A DNA stretch of 64,000 bases from Helicobacter sp. MIT 11-5569 (GCF_000765695.2 NZ_JRPB02000004.1:1-64000); one strand, 5' to 3'; positions 34,552 through 45,321 are shown, counted from the first letter of the stretch. Numbers and translations are program-made. The notes: generated by a model not told the origin, from the sequence alone.

Positions 34552-35388
34552 ATGAAGCCTTGTTATCATTGCCTAAGAGTCGAAGCAAAGAATTATATAT
34601 GGTTATTGCAAGATAAAGCCCTTGAAATAACTGGTGAGGCAATTGAAGAGATTGAAAAGGGATTCCTTATTCGCACCGAAGAATCCGAAGAATATATAGA
34701 ATCTTTAAAAGCGCAATTAAAGTCATATGCTAAGGAAGTTGAAACAATCTTTGGCGAAGAAGTTAGATTAGAATTAAGCGTAAGTGTTTGTGCAAATGAA
34801 GATTGGATTGCTAAATATCGTAGCTCTATTGCTCCTATTGAATGTGGAAAATATTATATTCATCCTTCTTGGCATGTAGAAAAAGCAGATAAAATTGATA
34901 TTGTTATAGACCCTGCACTTGCTTTTGGGAGCGGACATCACGAAAGCACTTTTGGCTGTTTAAAGACGCTAAATACGTTGGAGCTTAAAGATAAAAAAGT
35001 TTTAGATGTAGGTTGTGGAAGTGGAATTTTAAGCATTTGTGCAAAAAAGAGTGGCGCAGTAGTGTGGGCTTGTGATACAGATGAAGTTGCTGTGAATTCT
35101 ACAAAGGAAAATATGCAAAAAAACAATGTGATTTTAGACAAAATTTTCTTAGGTTCTTTAAATACGATTCCTCAAGAAAAAGAATCTTTTGATATAGTGA
35201 TAGCAAATCTTTTAGCTGATATTATTTTAGCACTTCCTTTGCAAGATTTTGTAAAAGTGAGCGGGTATTTGATTTTATCAGGAATTTTAGAGAAATATCT
35301 CTCAAAAGTTCTTGCTAAATTCAAAAATTTTAAGGTTATATCACAAGAAACCAATACAGAGTGGGTAACTTTAGCGTTACAAAAATAA
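34552..35388 (+). CDS. prmA: Ribosomal protein L11 methyltransferase
   Basis: A SAM-dependent enzyme that trimethylates ribosomal protein L11. The 278-aa protein has DPALAFGSGHHESTFGCL, the SAM motif VLDVGCGSGILSICA, and the NPPF-like loop replaced by IANLLADIIL, as in PrmA. It lies between cheY and ftsH, the same order as in H. pylori. The first 20 residues are poorly conserved, so the exact start is less certain. Confidence 0.93.
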   Translation: MKPCYHCLRVEAKNYIWLLQDKALEITGEAIEEIEKGFLIRTEESEEYIESLKAQLKSYAKEVETIFGEEVRLELSVSVCANEDWIAKYRSSIAPIECGKYYIHPSWHVEKADKIDIVIDPALAFGSGHHESTFGCLKTLNTLELKDKKVLDVGCGSGILSICAKKSGAVVWACDTDEVAVNSTKENMQKNNVILDKIFLGSLNTIPQEKESFDIVIANLLADIILALPLQDFVKVSGYLILSGILEKYLSKVLAKFKNFKVISQETNTEWVTLALQK

Positions 35389-35397
35389 AGGATACTT

Positions 35398-37323
35398 ATG
35401 CAAAGACCAAACAATAATAATCAAAATTCTCAAGATAAGAAACCAAATGGGTTTTTTAATCAAAATCCACTTTTGGTATTTGTGATTTTTGCAATCGTTG
35501 CTATTGTAGTATTTAAAATGATGTCTCCAAATAGTGAGGTGAGCAAACTAAGCGGTGCAAACACAACGCGAACGATTAATTATTACGAACTAAAAAAACT
35601 TATTGAAAATAAACAAGTAGATTTTGTAGCAATTGGACAGACAAATATTAAGGCAACTTCAGAAAGTGGTGAGAGTAAAATTGTTTATAATGCACAACGT
35701 GTAAGCCCAGATAATACACTTATTCCTTTGCTTGATGAAAAAGGTGTGGAATATACAGGATATAGCGAGAATAATTGGCTGAGTGATATGCTTTTTGGCT
35801 GGGTGTTGCCTGTGTTTATTTTCTTTGCAATCTGGATGTTTTTGGCAAGCCGTATGCAAAAAAATATGGGGAATGGAATCTTAGGGATTGGAAGCTCTAA
35901 ACGTCTAGTTAATGCAGAAAAACCAAATGTTAAGTTTGAGGATATGGCGGGTAACTCTGAAGCTAAAGATGAAGTTGTAGAGGTTGTAGATTTTTTGAAA
36001 AATCCAGAACGCTATGCAAAGCTTGGTGCTAAGATTCCAAAAGGTGTGCTTTTAGTAGGACCTCCAGGGACTGGAAAAACACTTTTAGCAAAAGCAGTTG
36101 CAGGGGAAGCAGATGTGCCTTTCTTTTCTGTAAGCGGTAGTAGTTTTATTGAAATGTTTGTGGGTGTTGGTGCTAGTCGTGTGCGTGATTTGTTTGAAAA
36201 TGCTAAAAAGGGAGCTCCTAGCATTATTTTTATTGATGAGATTGATGCGATTGGAAAAAGTCGTGCAGCAGGCGGAATGATAAGCGGGAATGATGAAAGA
36301 GAGCAAACACTTAATCAGCTCTTAGCAGAGATGGATGGATTTAGCTCTGATGCTTCTCCAGTGATTGTTTTAGCAGCGACAAATCGTCCAGAGGTGCTTG
36401 ACCCTGCGCTTTTAAGACCGGGTAGATTTGATAGACAAGTGCTTGTAGATAAGCCAGATTTTGAAGGGCGTGTAGAGATTTTAAAAGTGCATATTAAAAA
36501 TATTAAATTAGCGCGTAATGTTGATTTATTTGAAGTGGCGAAATTAACAGCTGGGCTTGCGGGAGCAGATTTAGCAAATATTGTCAATGAAGCAGCACTT
36601 CTTGCTGGACGTAATAATAAAAAAGAAGTTGAACAAAGTGATTTTTTAGAAGCAGTAGAGCGAGGAATTGCAGGATTAGAGAAAAAATCACGTAGAATCT
36701 CTCCTAAAGAAAAGAAAATTGTTGCATACCATGAAAGCGGACATGCGCTGATTGCAGAGATTACAAAAGGGGCAAAAAAAGTTACAAAAGTTTCTATTAT
36801 ACCGCGTGGTTTAGCAGCACTTGGTTATACGTTAAATACGCCAGAAGAGAATAAATATTTAATGCAAAAGCATGAATTATTAGCAGAAGTAGATGTTTTA
36901 TTAGGGGGTAGAGCCGCAGAAGCAGTTTTTATTGGAGAAATATCAACAGGTGCTAGTAATGACTTAGAACGCGCAACAGATATTATTAAAGCAATGGTAA
37001 GCTACTATGGAATGACGGACGTTGCAGGATTAATGGTGCTTGAAAAACAGCGCAATGTATTCTTAAATGGTGGATTAGGTAGCACAAGGGAATACAGCGA
37101 GGAAATGGCTCAAAAAATGGACGAACACATTAAAACTATCCTTAATGAGCGTTTTGAAGCAGTTAAAACTTCTTTGGAAACTTATAGAGAGGCGATTGAA
37201 AATATTGTCAAAGAATTGTTTGAAAAAGAAAATATTGATGGTGAAAAAGTGCGTGAGATTATCAGAAATTATGAAGAGGAGCATAATATGGAATCGCGTC
37301 TTGTAACTGAGGAAGAAGCCTAA
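35398..37323 (+). CDS. ftsH: ATP-dependent zinc metalloprotease FtsH
   Basis: A membrane-anchored AAA protease (641 aa) that degrades damaged membrane and regulatory proteins. Two N-terminal membrane helices flank a small periplasmic domain (about residues 40-110). The AAA module has [19 protein letters not shown] and the SRH with RPGRFDRQ. The zinc site is HESGH, with a third ligand in the ERATD segment. It starts nine bases after prmA and is cotranscribed with it. Confidence 0.97.
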   Translation: MQRPNNNNQNSQDKKPNGFFNQNPLLVFVIFAIVAIVVFKMMSPNSEVSKLSGANTTRTINYYELKKLIENKQVDFVAIGQTNIKATSESGESKIVYNAQRVSPDNTLIPLLDEKGVEYTGYSENNWLSDMLFGWVLPVFIFFAIWMFLASRMQKNMGNGILGIGSSKRLVNAEKPNVKFEDMAGNSEAKDEVVEVVDFLKNPERYAKLGAKIPKGVLLVGPPGTGKTLLAKAVAGEADVPFFSVSGSSFIEMFVGVGASRVRDLFENAKKGAPSIIFIDEIDAIGKSRAAGGMISGNDEREQTLNQLLAEMDGFSSDASPVIVLAATNRPEVLDPALLRPGRFDRQVLVDKPDFEGRVEILKVHIKNIKLARNVDLFEVAKLTAGLAGADLANIVNEAALLAGRNNKKEVEQSDFLEAVERGIAGLEKKSRRISPKEKKIVAYHESGHALIAEITKGAKKVTKVSIIPRGLAALGYTLNTPEENKYLMQKHELLAEVDVLLGGRAAEAVFIGEISTGASNDLERATDIIKAMVSYYGMTDVAGLMVLEKQRNVFLNGGLGSTREYSEEMAQKMDEHIKTILNERFEAVKTSLETYREAIENIVKELFEKENIDGEKVREIIRNYEEEHNMESRLVTEEEA

Positions 37324-37332
37324 GGAGAGAGT

Positions 37333-37962
37333 ATGAAAACAACCACAGAACTTATTGCAAGAGAGGGATGGAAGCCTATTATTGTTGCATTGCTTGGATT
37401 TTTGCTCGCAGGATTGTTGGGTTGGAATTTTCTTGCTTTTGTATTTCTTGTGTTGTTTGTATGTGTAGTTTATTTTTATCGTAATTTAGAGCGTATTCCA
37501 GAAGATATTGCTAATGATTGCGTGCTTGCACCTTTAGATGGAGTGATTAAGAATATTGAAAATAAAGAAGGCGGAATTTATTTGAGTATTAAAAAGCCAA
37601 TTTGTTTTAGTGGAATGTTAAGAATGCCAATAGCTAAACTTGGTAAAGCTGGGGAAGCTATGAAGTTAGAACATATTTATGGGTTAAAAAATGGGGATAG
37701 CATAAATGGCGAACATGTGAAAATTGCTTTTAAACGTGAAAGTGATGATGAAGAAACATTAGATTTGGTGCTTTATCCAAAGAATTTTTCGCAAATTACT
37801 CTGTATTTTTGGGATTTAGATTTTAAATTAGGTGAGCGTTTAGGATTCTTTTTAAGTGGTAATGCAGTGCTCAAAATGCCTTTAAAGTCTGAATTAAAAG
37901 TGAATATTGGAGATAAAATTTATGCAGGACAAACATTGCTTGCAAAATTTGAAGGACAATAA
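37333..37962 (+). CDS. Phosphatidylserine decarboxylase-like protein lacking the Gly-Ser site
   Basis: A 209-aa protein with two N-terminal hydrophobic helices, then a fold like short-form phosphatidylserine decarboxylases (VYFYRNLERIPE, VLAPLDGVIKNI, VNIGDKIYAGQTLLAKF). The autocleavage site of the family, a Gly-Ser that yields the pyruvoyl group, is not present: the matching stretch reads GFFLSGNAVLKMP. The usual HVNRxP segment is CFSGMLRMP, without His. It is therefore probably not a decarboxylase. It sits between ftsH and pssA, the position of an unknown gene in H. pylori, which suggests a lipid or envelope role. Confidence 0.65.
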   Translation: MKTTTELIAREGWKPIIVALLGFLLAGLLGWNFLAFVFLVLFVCVVYFYRNLERIPEDIANDCVLAPLDGVIKNIENKEGGIYLSIKKPICFSGMLRMPIAKLGKAGEAMKLEHIYGLKNGDSINGEHVKIAFKRESDDEETLDLVLYPKNFSQITLYFWDLDFKLGERLGFFLSGNAVLKMPLKSELKVNIGDKIYAGQTLLAKFEGQ

Positions 37963-38690
37963 TGCGCATTGACCCGCTTTATATTTTGCCAAATCTTTTC
38001 ACGGGAGCTAGCATTTACCTTGGAATCTTAGCGATTTCTTATGCATTTATGGGACGTTTTTGGATTGCTTGTTGGTTAGTTTTGGTGAGTTTGATTTTTG
38101 ATGGGCTTGATGGGCGCGTTGCAAGATTGACTGGAACAACAAGTAAGTTTGGTGTGGAATTTGATTCTTTGGCAGATGTGGTTGCATTTGGTGTTGCACC
38201 GGCGATGATTTTATTTTTTTACACAGGATTCCATTATGGAAAATTTGGTGTTGTTGTTGCAGGATTGTATGTTGTTTTTGGGGCAATCCGTTTAGCGCGC
38301 TTTAATGTTACGACAACCAACAATGAGCCAAATGTTTTTATCGGACTTCCTATTCCAGCAGCAGCTGTGTTTATTATTAGTTGGTTATTATTTGAGATGT
38401 ATTTAAGTAGAATCTATCCGCAATATTCCTCCGCAATTTTGCTGTTTTTGATGATTGCAAGTCTTGTTGTATCGCTTTTAATGGTAAGCAATATTCGTTA
38501 TCCTAGCTTTAAAAAAATCAATTTAGAGAAATTGAGTTTTAGTAAGATTATTGTAATACTAATGCTAGTTTTGGCAATTTTGTTTATTTATCCAATTTTT
38601 ACTATCGTTACATTAATCACACTTTATGTGTGTTTTGGTCCAATTCGTGCGGTATATTATTTATTTGCAAGACGCTTTAGTAAGGATTAA
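37962..38690 (+). CDS. pssA: CDP-diacylglycerol-serine O-phosphatidyltransferase
   Basis: Makes phosphatidylserine from CDP-diacylglycerol and serine. The 242-aa inner-membrane protein has the CDP-alcohol phosphotransferase motif DG-x2-AR-x8-G-x3-D-x3-D, seen as GLDGRVARLTGTTSKFGVEF followed by DSLAD. Several membrane helices follow. Its ATG overlaps the stop of the preceding PSD-like gene by one base. Confidence 0.93.
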   Translation: MRIDPLYILPNLFTGASIYLGILAISYAFMGRFWIACWLVLVSLIFDGLDGRVARLTGTTSKFGVEFDSLADVVAFGVAPAMILFFYTGFHYGKFGVVVAGLYVVFGAIRLARFNVTTTNNEPNVFIGLPIPAAAVFIISWLLFEMYLSRIYPQYSSAILLFLMIASLVVSLLMVSNIRYPSFKKINLEKLSFSKIIVILMLVLAILFIYPIFTIVTLITLYVCFGPIRAVYYLFARRFSKD

Positions 38691-38691
38691 A

Positions 38692-38772
38692 ATGCGAATG
38701 CGATTTAGTTTTTATTGCTGTGTGTTTAAAAATCTCTTAACACTTTCTTTGCTCTCGCCTCTGGATTTGTAG
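38692..38772 (+). CDS. leuL: Leucine-rich leader peptide before leuA (leuL-like)
   Basis: A 26-aa open frame starting one base after pssA, with AAGGAT upstream. The peptide ends NLLTLSLLSPLDL: seven Leu codons fall within the last 13 codons (CTC, TTA, CTT, TTG, CTC, CTG, TTG). It stops 43 bases before leuA, and a GC stem followed by six T residues comes between. This is the classic layout of an amino-acid attenuator. The leader function is inferred; no experiment or alignment supports it here. Confidence 0.65.
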   Translation: MRMRFSFYCCVFKNLLTLSLLSPLDL

Positions 38773-38788
38773 TTTTGTAGGCTTTTTT
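38757..38788 (+). terminator. Attenuator hairpin candidate before leuA
   Basis: GCCT (38757-38760) and AGGC (38779-38782) can pair, and TTTTTT (38783-38788) follows directly. The left arm lies within the last Leu codons of the leader frame, so ribosome stalling there would affect folding. The stem is only 4 bp with a long loop, so thermodynamic support is weak. Confidence 0.35.
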
Positions 38789-38814
38789 ATAATATAAACT
38801 TTAAGGATAACAAT

Positions 38815-40338
38815 ATGGAAATGATTAAGATTTTTGATACAACTTTAAGAGATGGTGAGCAAAGCCCCGGTGCTTCTATGAATACAGAAGAAAAAATCAA
38901 ATTAGCTTTGCAATTAGAACGTTTGGGCGTTGATGTTATGGAAGCTGGTTTTGCCGCAGCAAGCCCGGGAGATTTTGAAGCAATTAGCAGAATCTCAGAA
39001 GCAGTCAGCAAAACTACAATTTGCTCGCTTGCAAGGGCTGTTCCAAAAGATATTGAACAAGCTGCAAAAGCTTTAGAGAAGGCAAAACAAAAGCGTATCC
39101 ATACATTTATTGCTACAAGCCCAATTCACATGGAATTTAAGCTCAAAATGCAGCCTAATGAAGTGATTAAACGCGCAGTAGAAGCAGTGAGTTTGGCAAA
39201 AAGTTTGTGCGAAGATGTTGAGTTTAGTTGCGAAGATGCGTGTAGAAGTGATATAGGGTTTTTAAAAGAAGTTGCGCTTGCTGTTATTGAAGCAGGAGCT
39301 AAAACATTAAATTTACCGGATACAGTGGGTTATCGCTTGCCACAAGAGCTTGGATATATCATCAAAGAATTAAAAGAATGTGTGAAGGATTCTGCAATTT
39401 TATCAGTGCATTGCCATAATGACTTAGGCTTAGCTGTTGCAAATTCCTTAGCTGGAATCCAAAATGGCGCAAGGCAGCTAGAATGCACAATTAATGGATT
39501 AGGAGAAAGGGCAGGAAATACTGCACTAGAAGAAGTGGTTATGATTTTAAAAACGCGTAAAGATATTTTTGGTGATTTAGAGACGCGCATTAATACCAAA
39601 GAAATTTATGCTTCAAGTAAGCTTGTTGCTGATATTACTGGAATCCGCCCACAGCCAAATAAAGCAATTGTAGGTAAAAATGCTTTTGCGCATGAGAGTG
39701 GAATCCATCAAGATGGTATGCTTAAAAACCGCGAAACTTATGAAATTATGTCGGCAAATGATATTGGGATTCCGCAAGATAATGGATTGGTGCTTGGTAA
39801 GCATAGTGGTAGAGCTGCGTTTAAAGATAAGTTGAGCAGTTTAGGCTTTGATAATTTAACACAAGAAGAACTTGATAGCGCATTTGAGAAGTTTAAAGTG
39901 TTATGCGATAAGAAAAAAGAAGTGTATGATGAGGATATTCGCTCTATCCTAACAGCAGAATCTACCAAGATTCCACAGATTTTTGAATTGCTTGCTATGC
40001 AAATTAGTAGTGATTCTAATGGTGTGCCTTATGCAGCAATTTCTATTAAGCGTGATAGCTCAAGCAAAATTGATGCGGCTATTGGTAATGGAAGTGTAGA
40101 TGCGATTTTGAAAACTATTGATAGAATTAGTGGATATAATGGAATCTTAAAAGATTATAAAGTGGAAGCTGTAAGTGAAGGCAAAGATGCTTTGGCAAAG
40201 GTGGTTGTCAAGGTGGAATTTGAGTCAGATAAACCTGCATTTATTGGGCATGGGTTACATTTAGACACTTTACAAGCAACAGCAAAGGCGTATATTGGTG
40301 CGTTAAATAGCTATTTATCAATGCGTCAATTTGTCTAG
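38815..40338 (+). CDS. leuA: 2-isopropylmalate synthase
   Basis: The first committed step of leucine synthesis, joining 2-oxoisovalerate and acetyl-CoA. The 507-aa protein has the catalytic start [16 protein letters not shown], the metal motif [31 protein letters not shown] and HSGRAAFK, and a C-terminal leucine-sensing LeuA allosteric domain (from about residue 390). A short leader region with a Leu-rich peptide precedes it. leuB, leuC and leuD are not in the window. Confidence 0.96.
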   Translation: MEMIKIFDTTLRDGEQSPGASMNTEEKIKLALQLERLGVDVMEAGFAAASPGDFEAISRISEAVSKTTICSLARAVPKDIEQAAKALEKAKQKRIHTFIATSPIHMEFKLKMQPNEVIKRAVEAVSLAKSLCEDVEFSCEDACRSDIGFLKEVALAVIEAGAKTLNLPDTVGYRLPQELGYIIKELKECVKDSAILSVHCHNDLGLAVANSLAGIQNGARQLECTINGLGERAGNTALEEVVMILKTRKDIFGDLETRINTKEIYASSKLVADITGIRPQPNKAIVGKNAFAHESGIHQDGMLKNRETYEIMSANDIGIPQDNGLVLGKHSGRAAFKDKLSSLGFDNLTQEELDSAFEKFKVLCDKKKEVYDEDIRSILTAESTKIPQIFELLAMQISSDSNGVPYAAISIKRDSSSKIDAAIGNGSVDAILKTIDRISGYNGILKDYKVEAVSEGKDALAKVVVKVEFESDKPAFIGHGLHLDTLQATAKAYIGALNSYLSMRQFV

Positions 40339-40491
40339 TAAAAGTTTGATTGATTAGCTTGTTGTTAAGTTGCTGAAGTTTGTCAATAGGCTTTAGTGAA
40401 TTGCTTGTTTTGCGTGATTTTTAATCTTTTATTATATAAGTTTGGATAAAATTACGCAATTTTTATTTTCAAAATTTAAAGGTTTTTAAGA

Positions 40492-40809
40492 ATGAGCGGA
40501 ATTTTGTTGGTTTTGCAGTTTGTATTTGCGATTTTAATTACAATTGTTGTAATGATGCAAAAAAGTTCAAGTATGGGGCTTGGTGCTTATAGCGGCAGTA
40601 ATGAGAGTTTGTTTGGCGCAAAAGGTCCAGCAGGGTTTTTAGCTAAACTTACTTTTGGGCTTGGATTGCTCTTTGTGTTAAATACAATCGCGCTTGGGTA
40701 TCTTTATACACAAGACGCAAAGCGTTCTATTGTCGATGGAGCAAATATTCCGGAGTCTTCTGTTGTTCCAGCTGTTCCGGTAGCTCCTGACAATACAGAA
40801 TCCAAATAA
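40492..40809 (+). CDS. secG: Protein translocase subunit SecG
   Basis: A small membrane subunit of the SecYEG channel (105 aa). It has two membrane helices, the glycine-rich MMQKSSSMGLGAYSGSNESL loop between them, and a short Pro/Val-rich tail. secG-frr-pyrE is the H. pylori order. A TAAAAT-like box lies about 40 bases upstream in the 153-base gap after leuA. Confidence 0.95.
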   Translation: MSGILLVLQFVFAILITIVVMMQKSSSMGLGAYSGSNESLFGAKGPAGFLAKLTFGLGLLFVLNTIALGYLYTQDAKRSIVDGANIPESSVVPAVPVAPDNTESK

Positions 40810-40818
40810 AGGAATCCT

Positions 40819-41379
40819 ATGGAATTACAAGCAGTTTATGCGCATGCAAAAGAAACAATGGATAAGAGCATTGAAGCGATGAAAAAGGAATTTGGAACTT
40901 TGCGTAGTGGTAAAGTTTCTGTTTCTATTTTAGACCATATTCGTATTGATTATTACGATACGCCAACCCCGCTAAATCAAGTCGGTTCAGTCATAGCACA
41001 AGATGCTAGCACGATTGTGGTAACTCCTTGGGAAAAGAACCTCCTAAAAGATATTGAAAGAGCAATTCAAGAGGCAAATATTGGCGTAAATCCAAACAAT
41101 GATGGAGAAACAATTAAGCTATTTTTTCCTCCAATGACAAGTGAGCAGAGAAAAGAAATCGCAAAAGAGGCAAAAAATATTGGTGAAAAAGCTAAAGTTG
41201 CAATTCGTAATATTCGTAAAGATGCAAATGATAAGATTAAAAAGCTTGAAAAAGACAAAGCAATTAGTGAAGATGAGTCTAAAAAAGGGCAAGATGAGAT
41301 TCAAAAATTTACCGATAATGCAACAAAGAAAATTGATGAGCTAGTTAAGCATAAAGAGGAAGATTTGTTAAAAATCTAA
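40819..41379 (+). CDS. frr: Ribosome recycling factor
   Basis: Splits post-termination ribosomes together with EF-G. The 186-aa length, the N-terminal [17 protein letters not shown] and the segment [20 protein letters not shown] are characteristic, as is the long charged helix at the end. It follows secG by nine bases and precedes pyrE by 13. Confidence 0.97.
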   Translation: MELQAVYAHAKETMDKSIEAMKKEFGTLRSGKVSVSILDHIRIDYYDTPTPLNQVGSVIAQDASTIVVTPWEKNLLKDIERAIQEANIGVNPNNDGETIKLFFPPMTSEQRKEIAKEAKNIGEKAKVAIRNIRKDANDKIKKLEKDKAISEDESKKGQDEIQKFTDNATKKIDELVKHKEEDLLKI

Positions 41380-41392
41380 ATAAGGGGTTATT

Positions 41393-42004
41393 ATGGATAT
41401 TGCACAAGTTTATAAAGATGCAAATGCGTTTTTAGAAGGACATTTTTTATTAAGTAGCGGAAAACATTCTGCTTTTTATCTGCAATCCGCAAAAGTGCTT
41501 GAAAATCCAAAAGTTGCAGAATTGTTGGCTATATCTCTTGCAAAGCAAGTTAGGGCAGCAAAGGTTGAGGTAGATTGCGTTTGTTCTCCAGCGCTTGGAG
41601 GAATCTTAGCTGGATATGAGTTGGCACGAGCACTTGGAGTGCGTTTTATTTTTACAGAGCGTGTAGAAGGTGTGATGACATTAAGGCGAGGTTTTGAAGT
41701 AAAACCAAAAGAAAAAATTTTAATTTGCGAAGATATTATTACTACGGGTGGTTCTGCTATGGAATCTGCAAAAGTCGTGCAAAATCTAGGAGCAAAAATT
41801 GTTGGTTTTGCAGCATTGGCAAATCGTGGAATCTGTAATCGTTTCAATGTTTTAAGAAATATAGAAACACCAGAATGCAAACTTGATGATAGTTTGCCTT
41901 TGTTTGCTTTAGAAGATTTTGTTTTTGAAACATATAATCCACAAAATTGTCCTTTGTGTAAGCAAGGCACAAAAGCAATTAAACCCGGAAGTCGCGGCAA
42001 TTAG
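41393..42004 (+). CDS. pyrE: Orotate phosphoribosyltransferase
   Basis: Makes orotidine monophosphate from orotate and PRPP in pyrimidine synthesis. The 203-aa enzyme has [15 protein letters not shown] at the start and the PRPP-binding motif [16 protein letters not shown] Cys pair near the end (NCPLCKQG) also occurs in related proteins. It is the third gene of the secG-frr-pyrE run. Confidence 0.96.
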   Translation: MDIAQVYKDANAFLEGHFLLSSGKHSAFYLQSAKVLENPKVAELLAISLAKQVRAAKVEVDCVCSPALGGILAGYELARALGVRFIFTERVEGVMTLRRGFEVKPKEKILICEDIITTGGSAMESAKVVQNLGAKIVGFAALANRGICNRFNVLRNIETPECKLDDSLPLFALEDFVFETYNPQNCPLCKQGTKAIKPGSRGN

Positions 42005-42012
42005 GAAAGGCA

Positions 42013-42573
42013 GTGCGTTGGAGAAAAGTTAAACAAGGTAAGGAATATAGCTCTAAAAAAGCAAATGTCCAAGAAAAAGATTCCAAAGAAAAAACTCTAA
42101 ATTTGGAATCGCAAACTCTAAAACATCTCCCACAAAAATTACTTTCAGAACTTGAGCAAAGCGATTCTAAAGCTTTGTTTCATGCAGGATTTCTTGAGCG
42201 TGGCAAAGCACAAGTTATTGATACTTTTATGATTTATATGCCGCTTTTGTATGTTTTAACCTATGGTGTAATAGGTAGTGCGCAAGAGTTTCGTGATTCT
42301 TCTTGGGCGCCTTTTGCTGGTGTTTTGATTTATGGAAGTATTGTCGCATTACTTTTAGCACTAAAAGGGCAGACGCCCGGTAAAAAAGCATATGATTTGT
42401 GGGTTGTGCGTGAAAATGGAAAAAAGGTAACATTTATTTTTGCACTCTTGCGTTTTTTTGGATTTTTACTTTCTGGCACAAGTATTGTTGGAATCTTGCT
42501 TCCATTATGGCGTAAAGACAGAAAAGCGTTACATGATATTTTATTCAAAACAATTGTGCTAAGAAAAGGTTAA
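42013..42573 (+). CDS. RDD-family membrane protein
   Basis: A 186-aa protein with a charged, disordered N-terminal 50 residues and then an RDD domain with three membrane helices (MPLLYVLTYGVIG, FAGVLIYGSIVALLLAL, LLRFFGFLLSGTSIVGILLP). The typical KGQTPGKKAYDLWVV and WRKDRKALHDILFKT segments are clear. The function of RDD proteins is largely unknown; transport or ion antiport is suggested for some. The start is GTG nine bases after pyrE, the same neighbour as in H. pylori. Confidence 0.85.
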   Translation: MRWRKVKQGKEYSSKKANVQEKDSKEKTLNLESQTLKHLPQKLLSELEQSDSKALFHAGFLERGKAQVIDTFMIYMPLLYVLTYGVIGSAQEFRDSSWAPFAGVLIYGSIVALLLALKGQTPGKKAYDLWVVRENGKKVTFIFALLRFFGFLLSGTSIVGILLPLWRKDRKALHDILFKTIVLRKG

Positions 42574-42638
42574 TTATTAATTAAATTTACTTTTGGCATA
42601 ATTATTAACTTTTAAATCAATGTAAAGGGAGTCTTTAG

Positions 42639-43322
42639 ATGGATGGACGATTATTTACCTTTTTTGGACTAATTAGTCATGACCACGATTTTATTATCGC
42701 AATTCATACTGTTTTAGTTGCAGTTATTGCAATTATTTTAGCAAGAGCGGCAACTTCAAAGCTTCAAGTTGTTCCCGGAACTATGCAAAATATTTTTGAA
42801 GCATTTTTGGGTGGCGTGATTTTTATGGCAAAAGATGTTATTGGTGAAGAAAAAGCACGCAAATATTTGCCTCTAACAGCAACGATTGCAATCTTTGTAT
42901 TTTTAGCAAATATGATTGGAATCATACCGGGCTTTGAAGCTCCTTCATCTAGTCTTAGTTTTACATTGACTCTTGCATTGGTTGTGTTTGTGTTTTATAA
43001 TTTTGAAGGGATTCGCACTTTTGGTGTTGTAAAATATTTTGCACATTTTGCAGGTCCTATTAAGCCTTTAGCTCCTTTGATGTTCCCCATTGAGATTATC
43101 TCACATTGTTCAAGATTAGTTTCTCTTTCATTCCGTCTTTTTGGAAATATTAAAGGCGATGATATGTTTTTGCTTGTAATGTTGATGTTAGCTCCTTGGG
43201 TTGCACCACTCCCAGCATTTTTACTCCTTACATTTATGGCGTTTTTACAAGCTTTTATTTTTATGATTCTAACTTATGTATTCCTAGCAGGAGCAGTTTT
43301 AGAAAGTGAGGAAGCCCATTAA
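42639..43322 (+). CDS. atpB: ATP synthase F0 subunit a
   Basis: The stator part of the proton channel. The 227-aa protein has five to six helices and the essential Arg in [19 protein letters not shown], facing the c ring. The ribosome site and a gap of 65 bases separate it from the RDD gene. As in other epsilon-group bacteria, it stands apart from the main atp operon. The end overlaps the next gene by 17 bases. Confidence 0.96.
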   Translation: MDGRLFTFFGLISHDHDFIIAIHTVLVAVIAIILARAATSKLQVVPGTMQNIFEAFLGGVIFMAKDVIGEEKARKYLPLTATIAIFVFLANMIGIIPGFEAPSSSLSFTLTLALVVFVFYNFEGIRTFGVVKYFAHFAGPIKPLAPLMFPIEIISHCSRLVSLSFRLFGNIKGDDMFLLVMLMLAPWVAPLPAFLLLTFMAFLQAFIFMILTYVFLAGAVLESEEAH

Positions 43323-43872
43323 GGCTTACCTTATCACTGCTCCTTTTCTTTATCCTAGCTCTCCTTTAGAATTCCGTAAATTTTATCAAAATATTTTGCA
43401 GAAGTATAAATTAGATTTCGCTGCATATCGCGATAAAACAATGCAGTTTGATTTGCGTTTAATAGAAATTTTTTTAGAGTTAAATGATGCTTTTGGGGTT
43501 GTAAGTTTATTAAATACAGATTTTACATTGGCGTGTAAGTTTGGATTTGATGGTGTGCATTGTAATAGTATGCAGCTTGATAAAATTCCAGAATATAAAA
43601 AGCAATTGCAATATGTTTTTTATAGTGCGCATGATATGCAAAGTTTAGAAAAAGCAGATAAAAATGGTGCTAATGGCATTACAATTAGCCCTATTTTTAA
43701 AACCCCAAATAAAGGAAATCCTTTGGGGGTTGATTTTCTAAAACGCATTAATCCAAAGGATTATCAAGCGGAGATTTTTGCGCTTGGTGGAATCATTTCT
43801 AACGATGAGATTTCAGCATTAAAACAAACACAAATTCAAAATTTTGCTTCAATTCGCTATTTTTTGCATTAA
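43306..43872 (+). CDS. Thiamine phosphate synthase-like protein (ThiE/TenI family)
   Basis: A 188-aa TIM-barrel protein. The segment [20 protein letters not shown] matches the phosphate-loop region of ThiE and TenI, and IFALGGI the following strand. ThiE joins the pyrimidine and thiazole parts of thiamine; TenI acts on the thiazole. It is shorter than typical ThiE (about 210 aa), and I cannot see the full pyrimidine-binding set, so the exact reaction is uncertain. It starts with GTG inside the end of atpB, which implies translational coupling to that gene. Confidence 0.65.
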   Translation: MRKPIKAYLITAPFLYPSSPLEFRKFYQNILQKYKLDFAAYRDKTMQFDLRLIEIFLELNDAFGVVSLLNTDFTLACKFGFDGVHCNSMQLDKIPEYKKQLQYVFYSAHDMQSLEKADKNGANGITISPIFKTPNKGNPLGVDFLKRINPKDYQAEIFALGGIISNDEISALKQTQIQNFASIRYFLH

Positions 43873-44075
43873 AGTCCTTCAATAACAAAGCGATTATCTT
43901 TTAAAACAATAGGATAGATTGTGCGTGTGGAGAGTTCTACTAAAAAGCACTCATCTCCATTTTCAAGCTCATATCTCTCCGTAGGATAGATGTTTAAACG
44001 GCGTTTGACTTCATCTAAATCTTCGCAAAGCGCGCTAAAGCCAAACATTACAAGTTTATAGGCAAATTCTTCCAT
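43869..44075 (-). CDS. Small conserved-looking protein of unknown function
   Basis: A 68-aa acidic soluble protein (MEEFAYKLVMFGFSALCEDL at the start) with no family I recognise. It begins 10 bases after the malic enzyme gene with a good ribosome site (AAAGGT), so it is probably its operon partner. The gene overlaps the end of the convergent ThiE-like gene by four bases. Clean start signals and operon position support a real gene. Confidence 0.65.
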   Translation of the reverse strand: MEEFAYKLVMFGFSALCEDLDEVKRRLNIYPTERYELENGDECFLVELSTRTIYPIVLKDNRFVIEGL

Positions 44076-44085
44076 ATTCTTACCT

Positions 44086-45321
44086 TTAAGATTCTAGGCT
44101 TTTAATGCGTGCTACTCCGCTATCAATTGCAGCTTGGGCAACAGCATTAGAGATAAACTCTTTAAGGCGCGTATCAAAAGGACTAGGGATAATATAATCC
44201 TTGCCAAATTCAAATTTTCTCTTATGGATTTTTTCTAATTTTTCTTTCAAAGCATTAGGAATCGGCTCTCTAGCAACAGCAGCAAGTGCGTGAGCGCAAG
44301 CTAACTTCATTTCTTCGTTGATACATCTTGCGCGCGCTTTTAATGCACCTTTAAAAACATAAGGGAATCCTAAAACATTATTGATTTGGTTGGGATGATC
44401 GCTTCTGCCTGTTGCGATAATCGCATCTGGGCGTGCTTCTTTTACAATTTGTGGGTCAATTTCTGGAATCGGATTGCTCATTGCAAAAATCATAGGACTA
44501 GGATTCATTCCTTCAATATCTTTAGCACTCAAAATATCCCCACGAGATAATCCAAGCACGACATCCGCGCCTTCTAGTGCTTCTTTATAAGAATCAATTT
44601 CATAAGGAATCGCAAAATCTTTTTTGAATCCATTTAAATCTTTGCGAGACGCACTAATAGCACCTTTGCTATCAAACATAATAATATTCTTTGCACCTAA
44701 ATTTTTAGCCATTTTAGCACAAGCAATGGCTGCGCCCCCAGCACCTAAGACAACAACTTTTAAATCCTCCGCTTTTTTGTTGGTGATTTTTAGTCCATTG
44801 ATAATTCCAGTGGTTGAAATAATGGCTGTTCCGTGTTGGTCATCGTGCATAATAGGAATATTAAGAATCTCTTTAAGGCGTGATTCTATATAGAAACACT
44901 CTGGAGCTTTAATATCTTCTAGGTTAATCCCTCCAAAAGTCGGTGCAATGGAGCGCACAATATCAATGAATTTATCGGGGTCTGTTTCATCAACTTCAAT
45001 ATCAAACGCATTAATATCTGCAAATTTTTTAAATAATGCTGCTTTTCCCTCCATAACAGGCTTTCCTGCAAGTGCGCCAATATTGCCAAGCCCTAAAACC
45101 GCAGTGCCATTAGAGATAACGGCGACAAGATTCCCTTTAGCCGTGTATTCATAAGCTGTATGTGGGTCGCGCTGAATCTCTTTGCAAGGCACAGCAACAC
45201 CGGGAGAATAAGCAAGGGATAAATCATGTTCATTGTCTAGTTTTGTGCGCGCAATAACTTCAATTTTGCCACCTTGATGATAAGGTAGAGAGTCGGGGTA
45301 AGTTTGCTTTAAATCTTCCAT
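44086..45321 (-). CDS. maeB: NAD(P)-dependent malic enzyme
   Basis: Oxidatively decarboxylates malate to pyruvate. The 411-aa short form has the malic motif [16 protein letters not shown], the metal-binding segment [15 protein letters not shown], the NAD(P) motif [16 protein letters not shown] and [10 protein letters not shown]. It lacks the phosphotransacetylase-like tail of the long MaeB. The coenzyme cannot be told by eye. The 68-aa gene is downstream. Confidence 0.92.
   Translation of the reverse strand: MEDLKQTYPDSLPYHQGGKIEVIARTKLDNEHDLSLAYSPGVAVPCKEIQRDPHTAYEYTAKGNLVAVISNGTAVLGLGNIGALAGKPVMEGKAALFKKFADINAFDIEVDETDPDKFIDIVRSIAPTFGGINLEDIKAPECFYIESRLKEILNIPIMHDDQHGTAIISTTGIINGLKITNKKAEDLKVVVLGAGGAAIACAKMAKNLGAKNIIMFDSKGAISASRKDLNGFKKDFAIPYEIDSYKEALEGADVVLGLSRGDILSAKDIEGMNPSPMIFAMSNPIPEIDPQIVKEARPDAIIATGRSDHPNQINNVLGFPYVFKGALKARARCINEEMKLACAHALAAVAREPIPNALKEKLEKIHKRKFEFGKDYIIPSPFDTRLKEFISNAVAQAAIDSGVARIKSLES

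Noticed and set aside
41476-42000. 174-codon minus-strand open frame inside pyrE
   Set aside because: Lies fully within a well-conserved enzyme gene; the translation has no family features and no ribosome site.
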